Source: Thermoleophilaceae bacterium
GTDB lineage: Bacteria; Actinomycetota; Thermoleophilia; Solirubrobacterales; Thermoleophilaceae
DNA: 32,119 bases
Direction: 5' to 3'
Assembly (NCBI GenBank): GCA_025928345.1
Contig: JAICJR010000014.1
Coordinates: 1-32,119 of the forward strand
Below are positions 17,010-25,122 of this stretch, one piece after another; within the stretch, counting starts at the first letter, position 1; each line of letters begins with the position of its first letter. The notes beneath the pieces are model-generated. The model saw nothing but the letters and a program-made list of their open reading frames with translations. It searched no databases and was not told where the DNA came from. A program made the translations under genes and the position numbers.

Positions 17010-17561
17010 TTACAGCTGGTCCGGCGGGGCCATCCGGTAGAAGAACGGGCCCATCCCGCCCTGGTTCACCGCGAACACGAGCTTCAGGAGCTCCTCCTGT
17101 GCGTGCGCGTTCTCGAGCGGGCCCGCGTAGACGGGATCGAAGCCGGCGTCGCGGTTGAGCTGCTCCACGACGTCGCGCGCCTCGTCGTCGCCGCACCAGA
17201 TGTTGCTCGGCGTGGCGCGCGCCTCGGAGATGCGGTCGTAGATGTTGGCGAAGTTGATGTTGAACGACTTGGCCGTGGGGCCGCCCGTCTTCGACTTGAC
17301 GAACTCGGCGTTTGACGCGAAGCCGTCCGGCGGCTCGGCGCCGATGAGGTTGGTGGCGTCGATCACCGTCTTGCCGTCGAGCCCGGTCACCTTGTCGAAG
17401 GCGTCCGCGATGGCGCCGCCGGGCAGCGCGAACAGCACGGCCTCGGCATCGGACACGTCACCGCCGTCGCTGCCGATGCGCGTGACGTCGTGCCCGGCCT
17501 TCTCCCACAGATCCGCAAGCCCGCCGCCGACGTTGCCGCGCCCAACCACAGCCACCTTCAT
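17010..17561 (-). CDS. NADPH-dependent F420 reductase-like / NAD(P)-binding oxidoreductase
   Basis: MKVAVVGRGNVGGGLADLWEKAGHDVTRIG (Rossmann GxGxxG-like), AEAVLFALPGGAI, GKTVIDATNLIG, AKSFNINFANIYD. Confidence 0.85.
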   Translation of the reverse strand: MKVAVVGRGNVGGGLADLWEKAGHDVTRIGSDGGDVSDAEAVLFALPGGAIADAFDKVTGLDGKTVIDATNLIGAEPPDGFASNAEFVKSKTGGPTAKSFNINFANIYDRISEARATPSNIWCGDDEARDVVEQLNRDAGFDPVYAGPLENAHAQEELLKLVFAVNQGGMGPFFYRMAPPDQL

Positions 17562-17583
17562 CCCAACCTCCTTGACGGTGAGC

Positions 17584-18096
17584 TCAGGACGATACGCGCG
17601 CGCCCAGGGCGAGGTTGTTGCAGCGCTCGCACACCTCTTCGGGAATGATCCCGGCGCGCATCAGGAGCGCGAAGATCCTGCAGCCGAGGCAGAGCCCGAA
17701 CACGGACTCGAGCGTGGCGGCGGCGATGAGCAAGCCGAGCAGCACGTATGCCGCCGTGTGCAGGCCGAAGCCGAGCGCCAGCACGGCGGCGGACACCGAC
17801 AGCGTGGCGCCCATTCCCTGCGCGAAGCGCTTGGGCGGCCCCGGCACCGGCCGCTGCTTCAGCGGCAGGTGGGGGGTGGCCACGCGCGTGACGAGCTGCC
17901 CGAGCGGGCTGAGAGTGGGGCCTGTGAGCACTCGCGCGAGGAACCCGTACGCAATCACTGCCGTGAGCCACGGCTGATCGAGCACGATCGCCGCGAGGCT
18001 CATCAGCACGACGCCGCCCGCCACGAGGCGAGCAGACACCTCGTTCACCGGATCGGGGAACGAGAACAGCTCTGCGCGTGCGCCGGCGCCCTCCAC
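17584..18096 (-). CDS. DUF4395 domain-containing membrane protein
   Basis: FSFPDPVNEVSARLVAGGVVLMSLAAIVL...LARVLTGPTLSPLGQLVTRVATP...GLCLGCRIFALLMRAGIIPEEVCERCNNL. Start taken as GTG at 18096; the 585-aa track ORF extends antisense-style over pntB. Confidence 0.82.
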   Translation of the reverse strand: MEGAGARAELFSFPDPVNEVSARLVAGGVVLMSLAAIVLDQPWLTAVIAYGFLARVLTGPTLSPLGQLVTRVATPHLPLKQRPVPGPPKRFAQGMGATLSVSAAVLALGFGLHTAAYVLLGLLIAAATLESVFGLCLGCRIFALLMRAGIIPEEVCERCNNLALGARVSS

Positions 18097-18119
18097 GGCG
18101 CGGAGGATAGCCCTACTCC

Positions 18120-19532
18120 CTACAGCGCCTTGACCTCTTCGGTCACGTGCTGGATCGACTCCTTCGCGTCCCCAAACAGCATCGACGTGTTCTCCTTGTA
18201 GAAGAGCGGATTGTCGATCCCGGCAAAGCCCGTGTTCATCGACCGCTTGAGCACGATCACGCTGTGCGCCTTGTCGACGTCGAGGATCGGCATCCCGTAG
18301 ATCGGGCTGTCGGGCACGTCGCGCGCCGCGGGATTCGTCACGTCGTTCGCGCCGATCACCAGAGCCACGTCGATCTGTGAGAACTGCGGGTTGATGTCGT
18401 CCATCTCTTTGAGCTGGTCGTAAGGCACGTCGGCCTCCGCCAGCAGCACGTTCATGTGGCCCGGCATGCGGCCGGCCACGGGATGGATCGCGTATGCCAC
18501 GTCCACGCCCTGCTTCTCGAGCAGCTTCGTGAGCTCCCGCACCGCATGCTGCGCCTGCGCTACGGCCATGCCGTAACCGGGCACGATCACCACGCGGTTG
18601 GCGTAGGAGAGCTGGATCGCCACGTCGTCGGCGGTGGTGGAGCGCGCGGTGCGTTCCTCGGCGCCCTCGGCGGCCGCGATCGCCGCACCCCCGCCGCCGA
18701 AGCCGCCCGCCACGATCGCCGGGATCGAGCGGTTCATCGCCTCGGCCATCAGGTTGGTGAGGATTGAGCCCGAGGCGCCCACGAGCATGCCGGCCACGAT
18801 CATCGCGATGTTGTCGAGCGCGATACCGGCGGCCGCCGCGGACAGGCCCGTGAACGCGTTGAGCAGCGAGATCACCACCGGCATGTCGGCGCCGCCAATC
18901 GGAAGCACGATCGCGTTTCCGAGAATCGCCGCCGCCACGAGGATCAGGAAGAACATCAGCCCCGAGTGGGTGCCCGTCGCGATGATCACCGACATCACCA
19001 CGGCCGCCGTGAGCAACGTGGCGTTCAGCACCGTTTGGAGCCGTCCCGGCAGCATGATGGGCCGCCCCGGCAACAGCTCCTGGAGCTTGCCGAACGCGAT
19101 GTTCGAGCCCCAGAACGAGATCGAGCCGACGATCGCCGCGAACAGCGTGGGGATGAGGTGCTTCGACCCGAGCGAGTTGCCGAAGTGCCGGTACTCCGCC
19201 CACGAGATCAGCGCCACCGCGCCGCCGCCCACGCCGTTGAACAGCGCCACCATCTGCGGCATCGCGGTCATCTTCACGTTGCGCGCCGCGGGGATGCCGA
19301 TCGCGGTGCCGATCGCGAGGCCGAGGATGATCAGGCCCCACCTGTGGATGCCGTGGCGCAGCAGCGTGTCCGCGATCGCGATGGCCATGCCCACGGCGGC
19401 GACCTTGTTGCCGCGGCGTGCCGTGCCAGGCGTGGTCAGCATCATCAGCCCGAGGATGAACAGGCTGAACGCGACGATGTACGCGTAGTCGAGGACCGTG
19501 TCGTCCCTCAGGAAGATCCCGCTGACGGTCAT
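18120..19532 (-). CDS. pntB: NAD(P) transhydrogenase subunit beta
   Basis: Multi-TM N-terminus, then VIVPGYGMAVAQAQHAVRELTKLLEKQGVDVAYAIHPVAGRMPGHMNVLLAEADVPYDQLKEMDDINPQFSQIDVALVIGANDVTNPAAR (dIII). Confidence 0.96.
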   Translation of the reverse strand: MTVSGIFLRDDTVLDYAYIVAFSLFILGLMMLTTPGTARRGNKVAAVGMAIAIADTLLRHGIHRWGLIILGLAIGTAIGIPAARNVKMTAMPQMVALFNGVGGGAVALISWAEYRHFGNSLGSKHLIPTLFAAIVGSISFWGSNIAFGKLQELLPGRPIMLPGRLQTVLNATLLTAAVVMSVIIATGTHSGLMFFLILVAAAILGNAIVLPIGGADMPVVISLLNAFTGLSAAAAGIALDNIAMIVAGMLVGASGSILTNLMAEAMNRSIPAIVAGGFGGGGAAIAAAEGAEERTARSTTADDVAIQLSYANRVVIVPGYGMAVAQAQHAVRELTKLLEKQGVDVAYAIHPVAGRMPGHMNVLLAEADVPYDQLKEMDDINPQFSQIDVALVIGANDVTNPAARDVPDSPIYGMPILDVDKAHSVIVLKRSMNTGFAGIDNPLFYKENTSMLFGDAKESIQHVTEEVKAL

Positions 19533-19536
19533 CTGG

Positions 19537-19857
19537 CTAGGCCTCGTCCTCGGGCTGCGCGCCGTCCTGCGCCTGCGGGGTGGGGCGCTTTTTGAACATC
19601 TCGAGCATGCGGTCGGTGACGAGGAAGCCGCCGACCACGTTGATCGTGCCGAAGGCGATCGCGATAACGAGGATCAGCTCGTTGAACCAGCCGCTCACCT
19701 CGCTGATGGCGATCAGGCCGCCGAGCAGGACGATGCCGTGGATCGCGTTCGTGCCGGACATCAGCGGCGTGTGCAGCGTGTTCGGGATCTTCGAGATCAC
19801 GGCGAAGCCCACGAACGCGGCCAGCACGAGAATGGCAATCTCGGTTACGAGGCTCAT
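19537..19857 (-). CDS. pntAB: NAD(P) transhydrogenase subunit alpha, membrane part (alpha-2)
   Basis: MSLVTEIAILVLAAFVGFAVISKIPNTLHTPLMSGTNAIHGIVLLGG. ATG at 19857 overlaps the upstream stop as ATGA. Confidence 0.93.
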   Translation of the reverse strand: MSLVTEIAILVLAAFVGFAVISKIPNTLHTPLMSGTNAIHGIVLLGGLIAISEVSGWFNELILVIAIAFGTINVVGGFLVTDRMLEMFKKRPTPQAQDGAQPEDEA

Positions 19858-20999
19858 GACGCTCCTTGCTGGGTCTCGGTTGCCGCCCCGGCGGCCTTCT
19901 TCGCGCCCTCGTGCACGATCTCTCCTTCGCGGGTCACGCAGGCACCGGCCACCACTTCGTCGTCGAAGTTGAGGTTCAGCTCGCCCTCCTCGCCCGTGAT
20001 CAGGTCGAGCAGGGACATGATGTTGCGCGAGTAGAGCTGCGATGCGTGCTCCGGCATCGTGCTCGGCAGGTTGAGCGGGGAGACGATCACCACGTCGTCC
20101 TCCACGATCGTCTCGCCAGGCTTGGTGAGCTCGCAATTCCCGCCCGCCTCGCCGGCGAGGTCCACGATCACCGAGCCCGGCTTCATGTTGTGAACGCCCG
20201 CCTCGGTCACGAGCTTCGGCGCCGGGCGGCCCGGAATGAGCGCGGTGGTGATCACCACGTCGAACTCGGTGAGCGCCTCGTTCAGAGCCTCCTGCTGCGC
20301 CTTCTGCTCCTCGGGCGTGAGCTCGCGCGCGTAACCACCTTCGGCCTCGGCGTCCGCCCCGATGTCGAGCTCGAGGAACTTGGCGCCGAGCGACTGCACC
20401 TGCTCCTTCACCCCCGAGCGGACGTCGAAGGCGGTGACCTGGGCGCCGAGCCGCTTGGCGGTGGCGATCGCCTGGAGGCCCGCCACGCCGGCGCCGAGCA
20501 CGAGCACCTTGGCCGGCGGGATCGTGCCCGCAGCGGTGGTGAGCATGGGGAAGAAGCGGCCCAGCTCCTGAGCGGCGATGAGCGTGGCGCGGTAGCCGCC
20601 CACGCTCGCCTGCGAGGAGAGCGCGTCCATGGATTGCGCGCGCGAGATGCGCGGGATCGCCTCCATGGCGAACGCGGTCACGCCCGCGGACGCGAGCGCA
20701 CGCGTGGTCTCGGGGGCGGTGAGCGGCGCGAGGAAGCCGATCAGCACGCTGCCGTTAGGCAGCCGCTCGACGTCATCTGCGCTCGGCGGCGTGACGCGCA
20801 CGACCACGTCGGCACCCTCGAGCGAGCCGATCTTGGCGCCGGCCTCCTCGAAGAGCGCGTCAGGGATCCGCGCGCCCTCCCCGGCGCCCGACTCCACAAC
20901 CACCTCGTGGCCCTTCCCGCTGAGCCTCTTGATCACGTCCGGGACCAGCGCCACACGGCGCTCGCCCCCTTGAGACTCGTTCGGGACGGCGATCTTCAT
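19854..20999 (-). CDS. pntAA: NAD(P) transhydrogenase subunit alpha, soluble part (alpha-1)
   Basis: MKIAVPNESQGGERRVALVPDVIKRL, MDALSSQASVGGYRATLIAA, VLVLGAGVAGLQAIATAKRLGAQVTAFDVR, VIVDLAGEAGGNCELT. Confidence 0.95.
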   Translation of the reverse strand: MKIAVPNESQGGERRVALVPDVIKRLSGKGHEVVVESGAGEGARIPDALFEEAGAKIGSLEGADVVVRVTPPSADDVERLPNGSVLIGFLAPLTAPETTRALASAGVTAFAMEAIPRISRAQSMDALSSQASVGGYRATLIAAQELGRFFPMLTTAAGTIPPAKVLVLGAGVAGLQAIATAKRLGAQVTAFDVRSGVKEQVQSLGAKFLELDIGADAEAEGGYARELTPEEQKAQQEALNEALTEFDVVITTALIPGRPAPKLVTEAGVHNMKPGSVIVDLAGEAGGNCELTKPGETIVEDDVVIVSPLNLPSTMPEHASQLYSRNIMSLLDLITGEEGELNLNFDDEVVAGACVTREGEIVHEGAKKAAGAATETQQGAS

Positions 21000-21037
21000 T
21001 TCGCCTCACCCTGCATTGAAGGGCGGGGAGAGTAATA

Positions 21038-21066
21038 GAGACGTGGCTTCGGTGATGCCACGTCTC
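21038..21066. promoter_or_regulatory. Operator-like perfect inverted repeat in the pntAA / collagen-like divergent intergenic region
   Basis: GAGACGTGGC (21038-21047) - 9 nt - GCCACGTCTC (21057-21066). Confidence 0.5.
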
Positions 21067-21137
21067 CGGGCGGCGGCTCAAAAGTTCGTGGTACCCACCA
21101 CGACGACTTCTGGCGCGATCGCATCTACAAGAGCCAG

Positions 21138-21956
21138 ATGCAACGTCTTCTTCGTCATCGCCCCTCCCCGGCCATGATTGTGGCCCTCATCGCACTGTTC
21201 GTGGCACTCGGCGGCGGCGCCTGGGCGGCCGTGAACCTTCCGCGCAACAGCGTCGGAACCAAGCAGCTCAAGAAGAACGCCGTGGTCTCCGCCAAGGTGA
21301 AGGATCACTCCCTGCTGGCGAAGGACTTCAAGAGCGGGCAGCTCCCGGCCGGTCAGGCGGGCCCTCAGGGCCTCGGCGGGCCGAAGGGCGACGCGGGCCC
21401 GAAGGGAGACATCGGGCCGACGGGGCCGACCGGGCCCACCGGTCCGAAGGGCGCTACCGGCGAAGTGGACACCTCGCAGTTCTACGACAAGACCGACAGC
21501 GACAACCGCTACTCGCAGGCCAAGCACTACACCTCGACCTTCAGCGCGGCGTTCACCTCTACCGGCAGCGACACCGATCGCGAGACCACGCTCACGGACC
21601 TCGGCGGCTACGGCAAGCTCACGGGCATCTGTCACTACACAGCGGGAACGGCCACGCTCACCCTGACGCCGACCACGTCCACCGGCTCGGCGTCAGACAT
21701 CTTCGCCACCGTGAACGGCGGCACGCCCCAGTTCTGGCAGATCGCATGGAACGCGACCGCCAGCGTCACGGTCTCGGGCGGCGACGACACGAACGGGCCG
21801 ATCGCCGGCAGGATCCTCTGGGACGACTTCAGCCAGTACGGAGTGGCGAACATCTTGGAGGACGTCCGCATCAACTCCTCGATCATCAACGCCACGCGCT
21901 ACTGCTACGCGGATATCGATGTGGTCACCAATCCGTGGGCGCACAATCTGCCGTGA
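21138..21956 (+). CDS. Exported/surface protein with collagen-like Gly-X-Y segment
   Basis: N-terminal hydrophobic segment (AMIVALIALFVALGGGAWAAVNLPRNSVGTKQLKKNAV), then GPQGLGGPKGDAGPKGDIGPTGPTGPTGPKGATGEV (12 G-X-Y triplets) and a Ser/Thr-rich C-terminal domain. Confidence 0.85.
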   Translation: MQRLLRHRPSPAMIVALIALFVALGGGAWAAVNLPRNSVGTKQLKKNAVVSAKVKDHSLLAKDFKSGQLPAGQAGPQGLGGPKGDAGPKGDIGPTGPTGPTGPKGATGEVDTSQFYDKTDSDNRYSQAKHYTSTFSAAFTSTGSDTDRETTLTDLGGYGKLTGICHYTAGTATLTLTPTTSTGSASDIFATVNGGTPQFWQIAWNATASVTVSGGDDTNGPIAGRILWDDFSQYGVANILEDVRINSSIINATRYCYADIDVVTNPWAHNLP

Positions 21957-21958
21957 GC

Positions 21959-22159
21959 CAGTAGGGAGTACGGAGTAGGGAGTAGGGAGGGCTCCCGCTC
22001 GGACAGTCCTTTATTGCTCGCCTTTCTGCACACACACCGCCCTTCGACGGCGTCCGGACGGATCGCCGAACCTGCTGCGCTGGCTAAACGCGGCACGAAA
22101 TAGCGATAAAGGCCGGTAAGGAGGGAGCGCCTCCCTACTCCAACTCCCACTCCCTACTG
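21959..22159. repeat. ~200-bp nested inverted-repeat element with GTAGGGA heptamer arms
   Basis: Outer arms 21959-21996 (CAGTAGGGAGTACGGAGTAGGGAGTAGGGAGGGCTCCC) and 22123-22159 (GGGAGCGCCTCCCTACTCCAACTCCCACTCCCTACTG); middle arms CCTTTATTGCT (22008-22018) / AGCGATAAAGG (22102-22112); central imperfect hairpin about 22043-22071. Confidence 0.7.
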
Positions 22160-22170
22160 TCGTATTCCCC

Positions 22171-22198
22171 TTGTCGCCGCCGGAACCGGGGTTACACT
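22171..22198 (+). promoter_or_regulatory. Putative sigma70-like promoter for korAB
   Basis: TTGTCG (22171-22176) - 16 nt - TACACT (22193-22198), about 7 nt before GTG at 22205. Confidence 0.4.
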
Positions 22199-22204
22199 GG
22201 ATAA

Positions 22205-24076
22205 GTGCGTCTGATACCGACGCACCCTGGCTCAACCGTGACAAAGGCAGTCGAAGAGAGGGAACGTGTAGTCGTCCGATTCGCGGGCGACTCAGGCGAT
22301 GGAATGCAGCTCGCGGGCAGCCGCTTCACGGATGCCACCGCGATGCTCGGCAACGACCTCGCCACGCTGCCGGACTTCCCCGCTGAGATCCGCGCGCCCG
22401 CCGGCACGCTCCACGGCGTCTCCGCCTTCCAGATCCACTTCGCCTCGCGGGACATCCTCACGCCGGGCGACCACCCGAACGTGCTCGTGGCGATGAACCC
22501 CGCCGCGCTCAAGACCAACCTGGCGGCCCTCGAGAAGGGCGGCACGATCGTTGCCAACGAGGACGCGTTCACGGACAACAACCTGCGCAAGGCGGGCTAC
22601 CAGGCCAACCCGCTCGAGGACGGCTCGCTCGACGACTACCAGCTCTTCCGCGTGCCCATGACGACCATGACGGTGCGCGCCACCGAGGGCATCGAGGGCA
22701 TCATGGCCAAGGATCAGCAGCGCACGAAGAACGTGTTCGCGCTGGGGCTGCTCTCGTGGATGTACGGCCGGCCGACCGAGATCACGGTCGAGTGGATCGA
22801 GAAGAAGTTCGCCGGTAACCCCGGCATCCGCGACGCCAACCTCAACGCCTTCCGCGCGGGCTACAACTTCGGCGAGACCGCCGAGCTCCTCGCCGTTCAC
22901 TACGAGGTGAAGCCGGCGCCTGTCGAGCCCGGCACCTACCGCAACATCAACGGCACGAGCGCGACGGCCATGGGCCTGATCGCGGCGAGCGTAAAGAGCG
23001 GGCTGCGGATGGTCTACGCCAGCTATCCGATCACGCCCGCGTCGGAGCTGTTGCACGAGCTGTCGCGGCACAAGCGCTTCGGCGTCCGCACCATGCAGGC
23101 CGAGGACGAGATCGCGGCGGCGGGGATGGTCGTGGGCGCGGCCTTTGGGGGCTCGCTCGGCGTCACCGCTTCGAGCGGCCCGGGCCTGGACCTGAAGGCT
23201 GAGACGATCGGCCTCGGCGTGATGCTCGAGCTGCCGATGGTGATCGTGGACGTGCAGCGCGCCGGGCCTTCCACCGGCATGCCGACGAAGACCGAGCAGG
23301 GCGACCTCATGCTCGCCATGTACGGGCGCCACGGCGAGTCGCCGCTGCCGATCGTGGCCGCCTACACACCTGGGCAGTGCTTCGACGCGGCGATCGAGGC
23401 CGTCCGCATCGCCGTGAAGTACCGCACGCCGGTGATCCTGCTCACCGACACGTTCCTCGCCAACTCGTCCGAGCCCTGGCGGCTGCCCGACGTCTCGCAG
23501 ATTCCGCCCATCGACCCGCGGTTCGCCACAGGGCCGAATGGTGAGGACGGCGCCTTCCTGCCCTACCTGCGCGACGAGAACCTCGCCCGGCCGTGGGCTG
23601 TCCCCGGCACGCCCGGCCTGCGCCACCGCATCGGCGGCCTGGAGAAGCAGCACGAGACGGGCAACATCAGCTACGACCCCACCAACCACGCCCTGATGAC
23701 CCGCCTGCGCGCCGAGAAGGTGGCGAAGGTGGCGGATGACATGCCGCCGCTCGAGGTGGATCACGAGGACGGTGCCGAGGTGCTCGTGCTCGGCTGGGGC
23801 TCGAGCTATGGGTCGATTCGAGCGGCCGTGCGGCGTGTGCGGATGAAGGGCAGGAAGGTCGCCTCAGCGCACCTGTTCCACCTCAATCCGCTGCCACACG
23901 ACCTCGAAGAGGTACTGCGTTCCTACAGGAAGGTGATCGTCCCTGAGATGAACATGGGCCAGCTCGTGAAGATCATCCGGGCCGAGTATCTCGTTGACGC
24001 CGAGAGCGTGACGAAGGTGGAGGGCTTGCCTTTCTTCGCAGACGAGTTGGAAGCAGCGATTCTGGAACACGCATGA
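22205..24076 (+). CDS. korA: 2-oxoacid:ferredoxin oxidoreductase, fused gamma-alpha subunit
   Basis: RVVVRFAGDSGDGMQLAGSRFTDATAMLGNDLATLPDFPAEIRAPAGTLHGVSAFQIHFAS (gamma), YASYPITPASELLHELSRH...AEDEIAAAGMVVGAAFGGSLGVTASSGPGLDLKAETIGLGVMLELPMVIVDVQRAGPSTGMPTKTEQGDL (alpha). GTG at 22205 or 22238. Confidence 0.95.
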   Translation: MRLIPTHPGSTVTKAVEERERVVVRFAGDSGDGMQLAGSRFTDATAMLGNDLATLPDFPAEIRAPAGTLHGVSAFQIHFASRDILTPGDHPNVLVAMNPAALKTNLAALEKGGTIVANEDAFTDNNLRKAGYQANPLEDGSLDDYQLFRVPMTTMTVRATEGIEGIMAKDQQRTKNVFALGLLSWMYGRPTEITVEWIEKKFAGNPGIRDANLNAFRAGYNFGETAELLAVHYEVKPAPVEPGTYRNINGTSATAMGLIAASVKSGLRMVYASYPITPASELLHELSRHKRFGVRTMQAEDEIAAAGMVVGAAFGGSLGVTASSGPGLDLKAETIGLGVMLELPMVIVDVQRAGPSTGMPTKTEQGDLMLAMYGRHGESPLPIVAAYTPGQCFDAAIEAVRIAVKYRTPVILLTDTFLANSSEPWRLPDVSQIPPIDPRFATGPNGEDGAFLPYLRDENLARPWAVPGTPGLRHRIGGLEKQHETGNISYDPTNHALMTRLRAEKVAKVADDMPPLEVDHEDGAEVLVLGWGSSYGSIRAAVRRVRMKGRKVASAHLFHLNPLPHDLEEVLRSYRKVIVPEMNMGQLVKIIRAEYLVDAESVTKVEGLPFFADELEAAILEHA

Positions 24077-25122
24077 GCACGAACGGGCACACCAACGGCC
24101 ACGGCACGCCGCTGCCGATGACGAAGAAGGACTTCTCCTCAGACCAGGAGACGCGCTGGTGCCCGGGCTGCGGCGACTACGCGATCCTCGCCACCGTCCA
24201 GTCGCTCATGCCGGAGCTGGGCGTGCCGCCGGAGCGCACGGTGTTCATATCCGGCATCGGCTGCGCGGGGCGCTTCGTCTACTACATGGACACCTACGGG
24301 ATGCACAGCATCCACGGCCGCGCGCCGGCGCTGGCCACGGGGCTGGCGGTCTCGCGGCCGGAGCTGTCCGTGTGGGTGGTCACCGGCGACGGCGACTCGC
24401 TCTCAATCGGCGGCAACCACCTGATCCACGCGCTGCGGCGCAACGTGCCGATCAAGATCCTGCTCTTCAACAACCAGATCTACGGGCTCACGAAGGGGCA
24501 GTACTCGCCCACGAGCGAGCAGGGCAAGGTCACGAAGTCCACGCCGTTCGGCTCGCAGGACCACCCGTTCAACCCGCTCGCGCTGGCGCTTGGCGCGGAG
24601 GCCACGTTCGTGGCGCGCGCGGTGGACACCGACCGCGGCCACGTCGCCGACGTGCTGCGGGCGGCTGCCCAGCACAAGGGCGCGTCGTTCGTCGAGATCT
24701 ACCAGAACTGCAACGTCTTCAACGACGGCGCCTTCGACGCCCTGCGCGAGAAGGAGCCGCGCAAGCGAAACATGATCATGCTCGAGGCCGGCCAGCCGAT
24801 TCGCTTCGGCGAGGACAACGAGCGCGGCGTGGTGCACCGCCCGGACGGGTCTCTGGAGATCGTCGACGTGGCGGACGTGGGGGAGGAAGCGCTCGTGATC
24901 CACGACCCCGAGCACCGCGACCCGAGCCTCGCCTTCGCGCTCGCCCACCTTGCCGAGCGCCCCATCGGACCGACGCCGGTCGGCGTGTTCCGCTCGGTCT
25001 CCCGCCCGGTCTACGCCGAGGGCCTCTACGACGAGCTCGAAGAGGCGCGGAACAGCGTGGGGGACGAGGAGCTGCACGAGCTCCTCACGGGCGGAGACGC
25101 CTGGACCGTCCCGGCTGCCTAG
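24073..25122 (+). CDS. korB: 2-oxoacid:ferredoxin oxidoreductase, beta subunit
   Basis: TRWCPGCGDYAILATVQSLMPELG, GIGCAGRFVYYMDTYGMHSIHGRAPALATG, VTGDGDSLSIGGNHLIHALRRNVPIKILLFNNQIYGLTKGQYSPTS. ATGA overlap with korA. Confidence 0.96.
   Translation: MSTNGHTNGHGTPLPMTKKDFSSDQETRWCPGCGDYAILATVQSLMPELGVPPERTVFISGIGCAGRFVYYMDTYGMHSIHGRAPALATGLAVSRPELSVWVVTGDGDSLSIGGNHLIHALRRNVPIKILLFNNQIYGLTKGQYSPTSEQGKVTKSTPFGSQDHPFNPLALALGAEATFVARAVDTDRGHVADVLRAAAQHKGASFVEIYQNCNVFNDGAFDALREKEPRKRNMIMLEAGQPIRFGEDNERGVVHRPDGSLEIVDVADVGEEALVIHDPEHRDPSLAFALAHLAERPIGPTPVGVFRSVSRPVYAEGLYDELEEARNSVGDEELHELLTGGDAWTVPAA

Noticed and set aside
17584-19341. 585-aa minus-strand ORF taken as one protein
   Set aside because: Only the C-terminal ~170 residues (from about 18096) resemble a real protein (DUF4395). 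The rest is an Arg/Gly/Asp-rich alternative frame over pntB.
21959-22159. CRISPR array or classic transposon
   Set aside because: Repeats are contiguous 7-mers without spacers, there are no cas genes or transposase, and no target-site duplication was seen at the ends.
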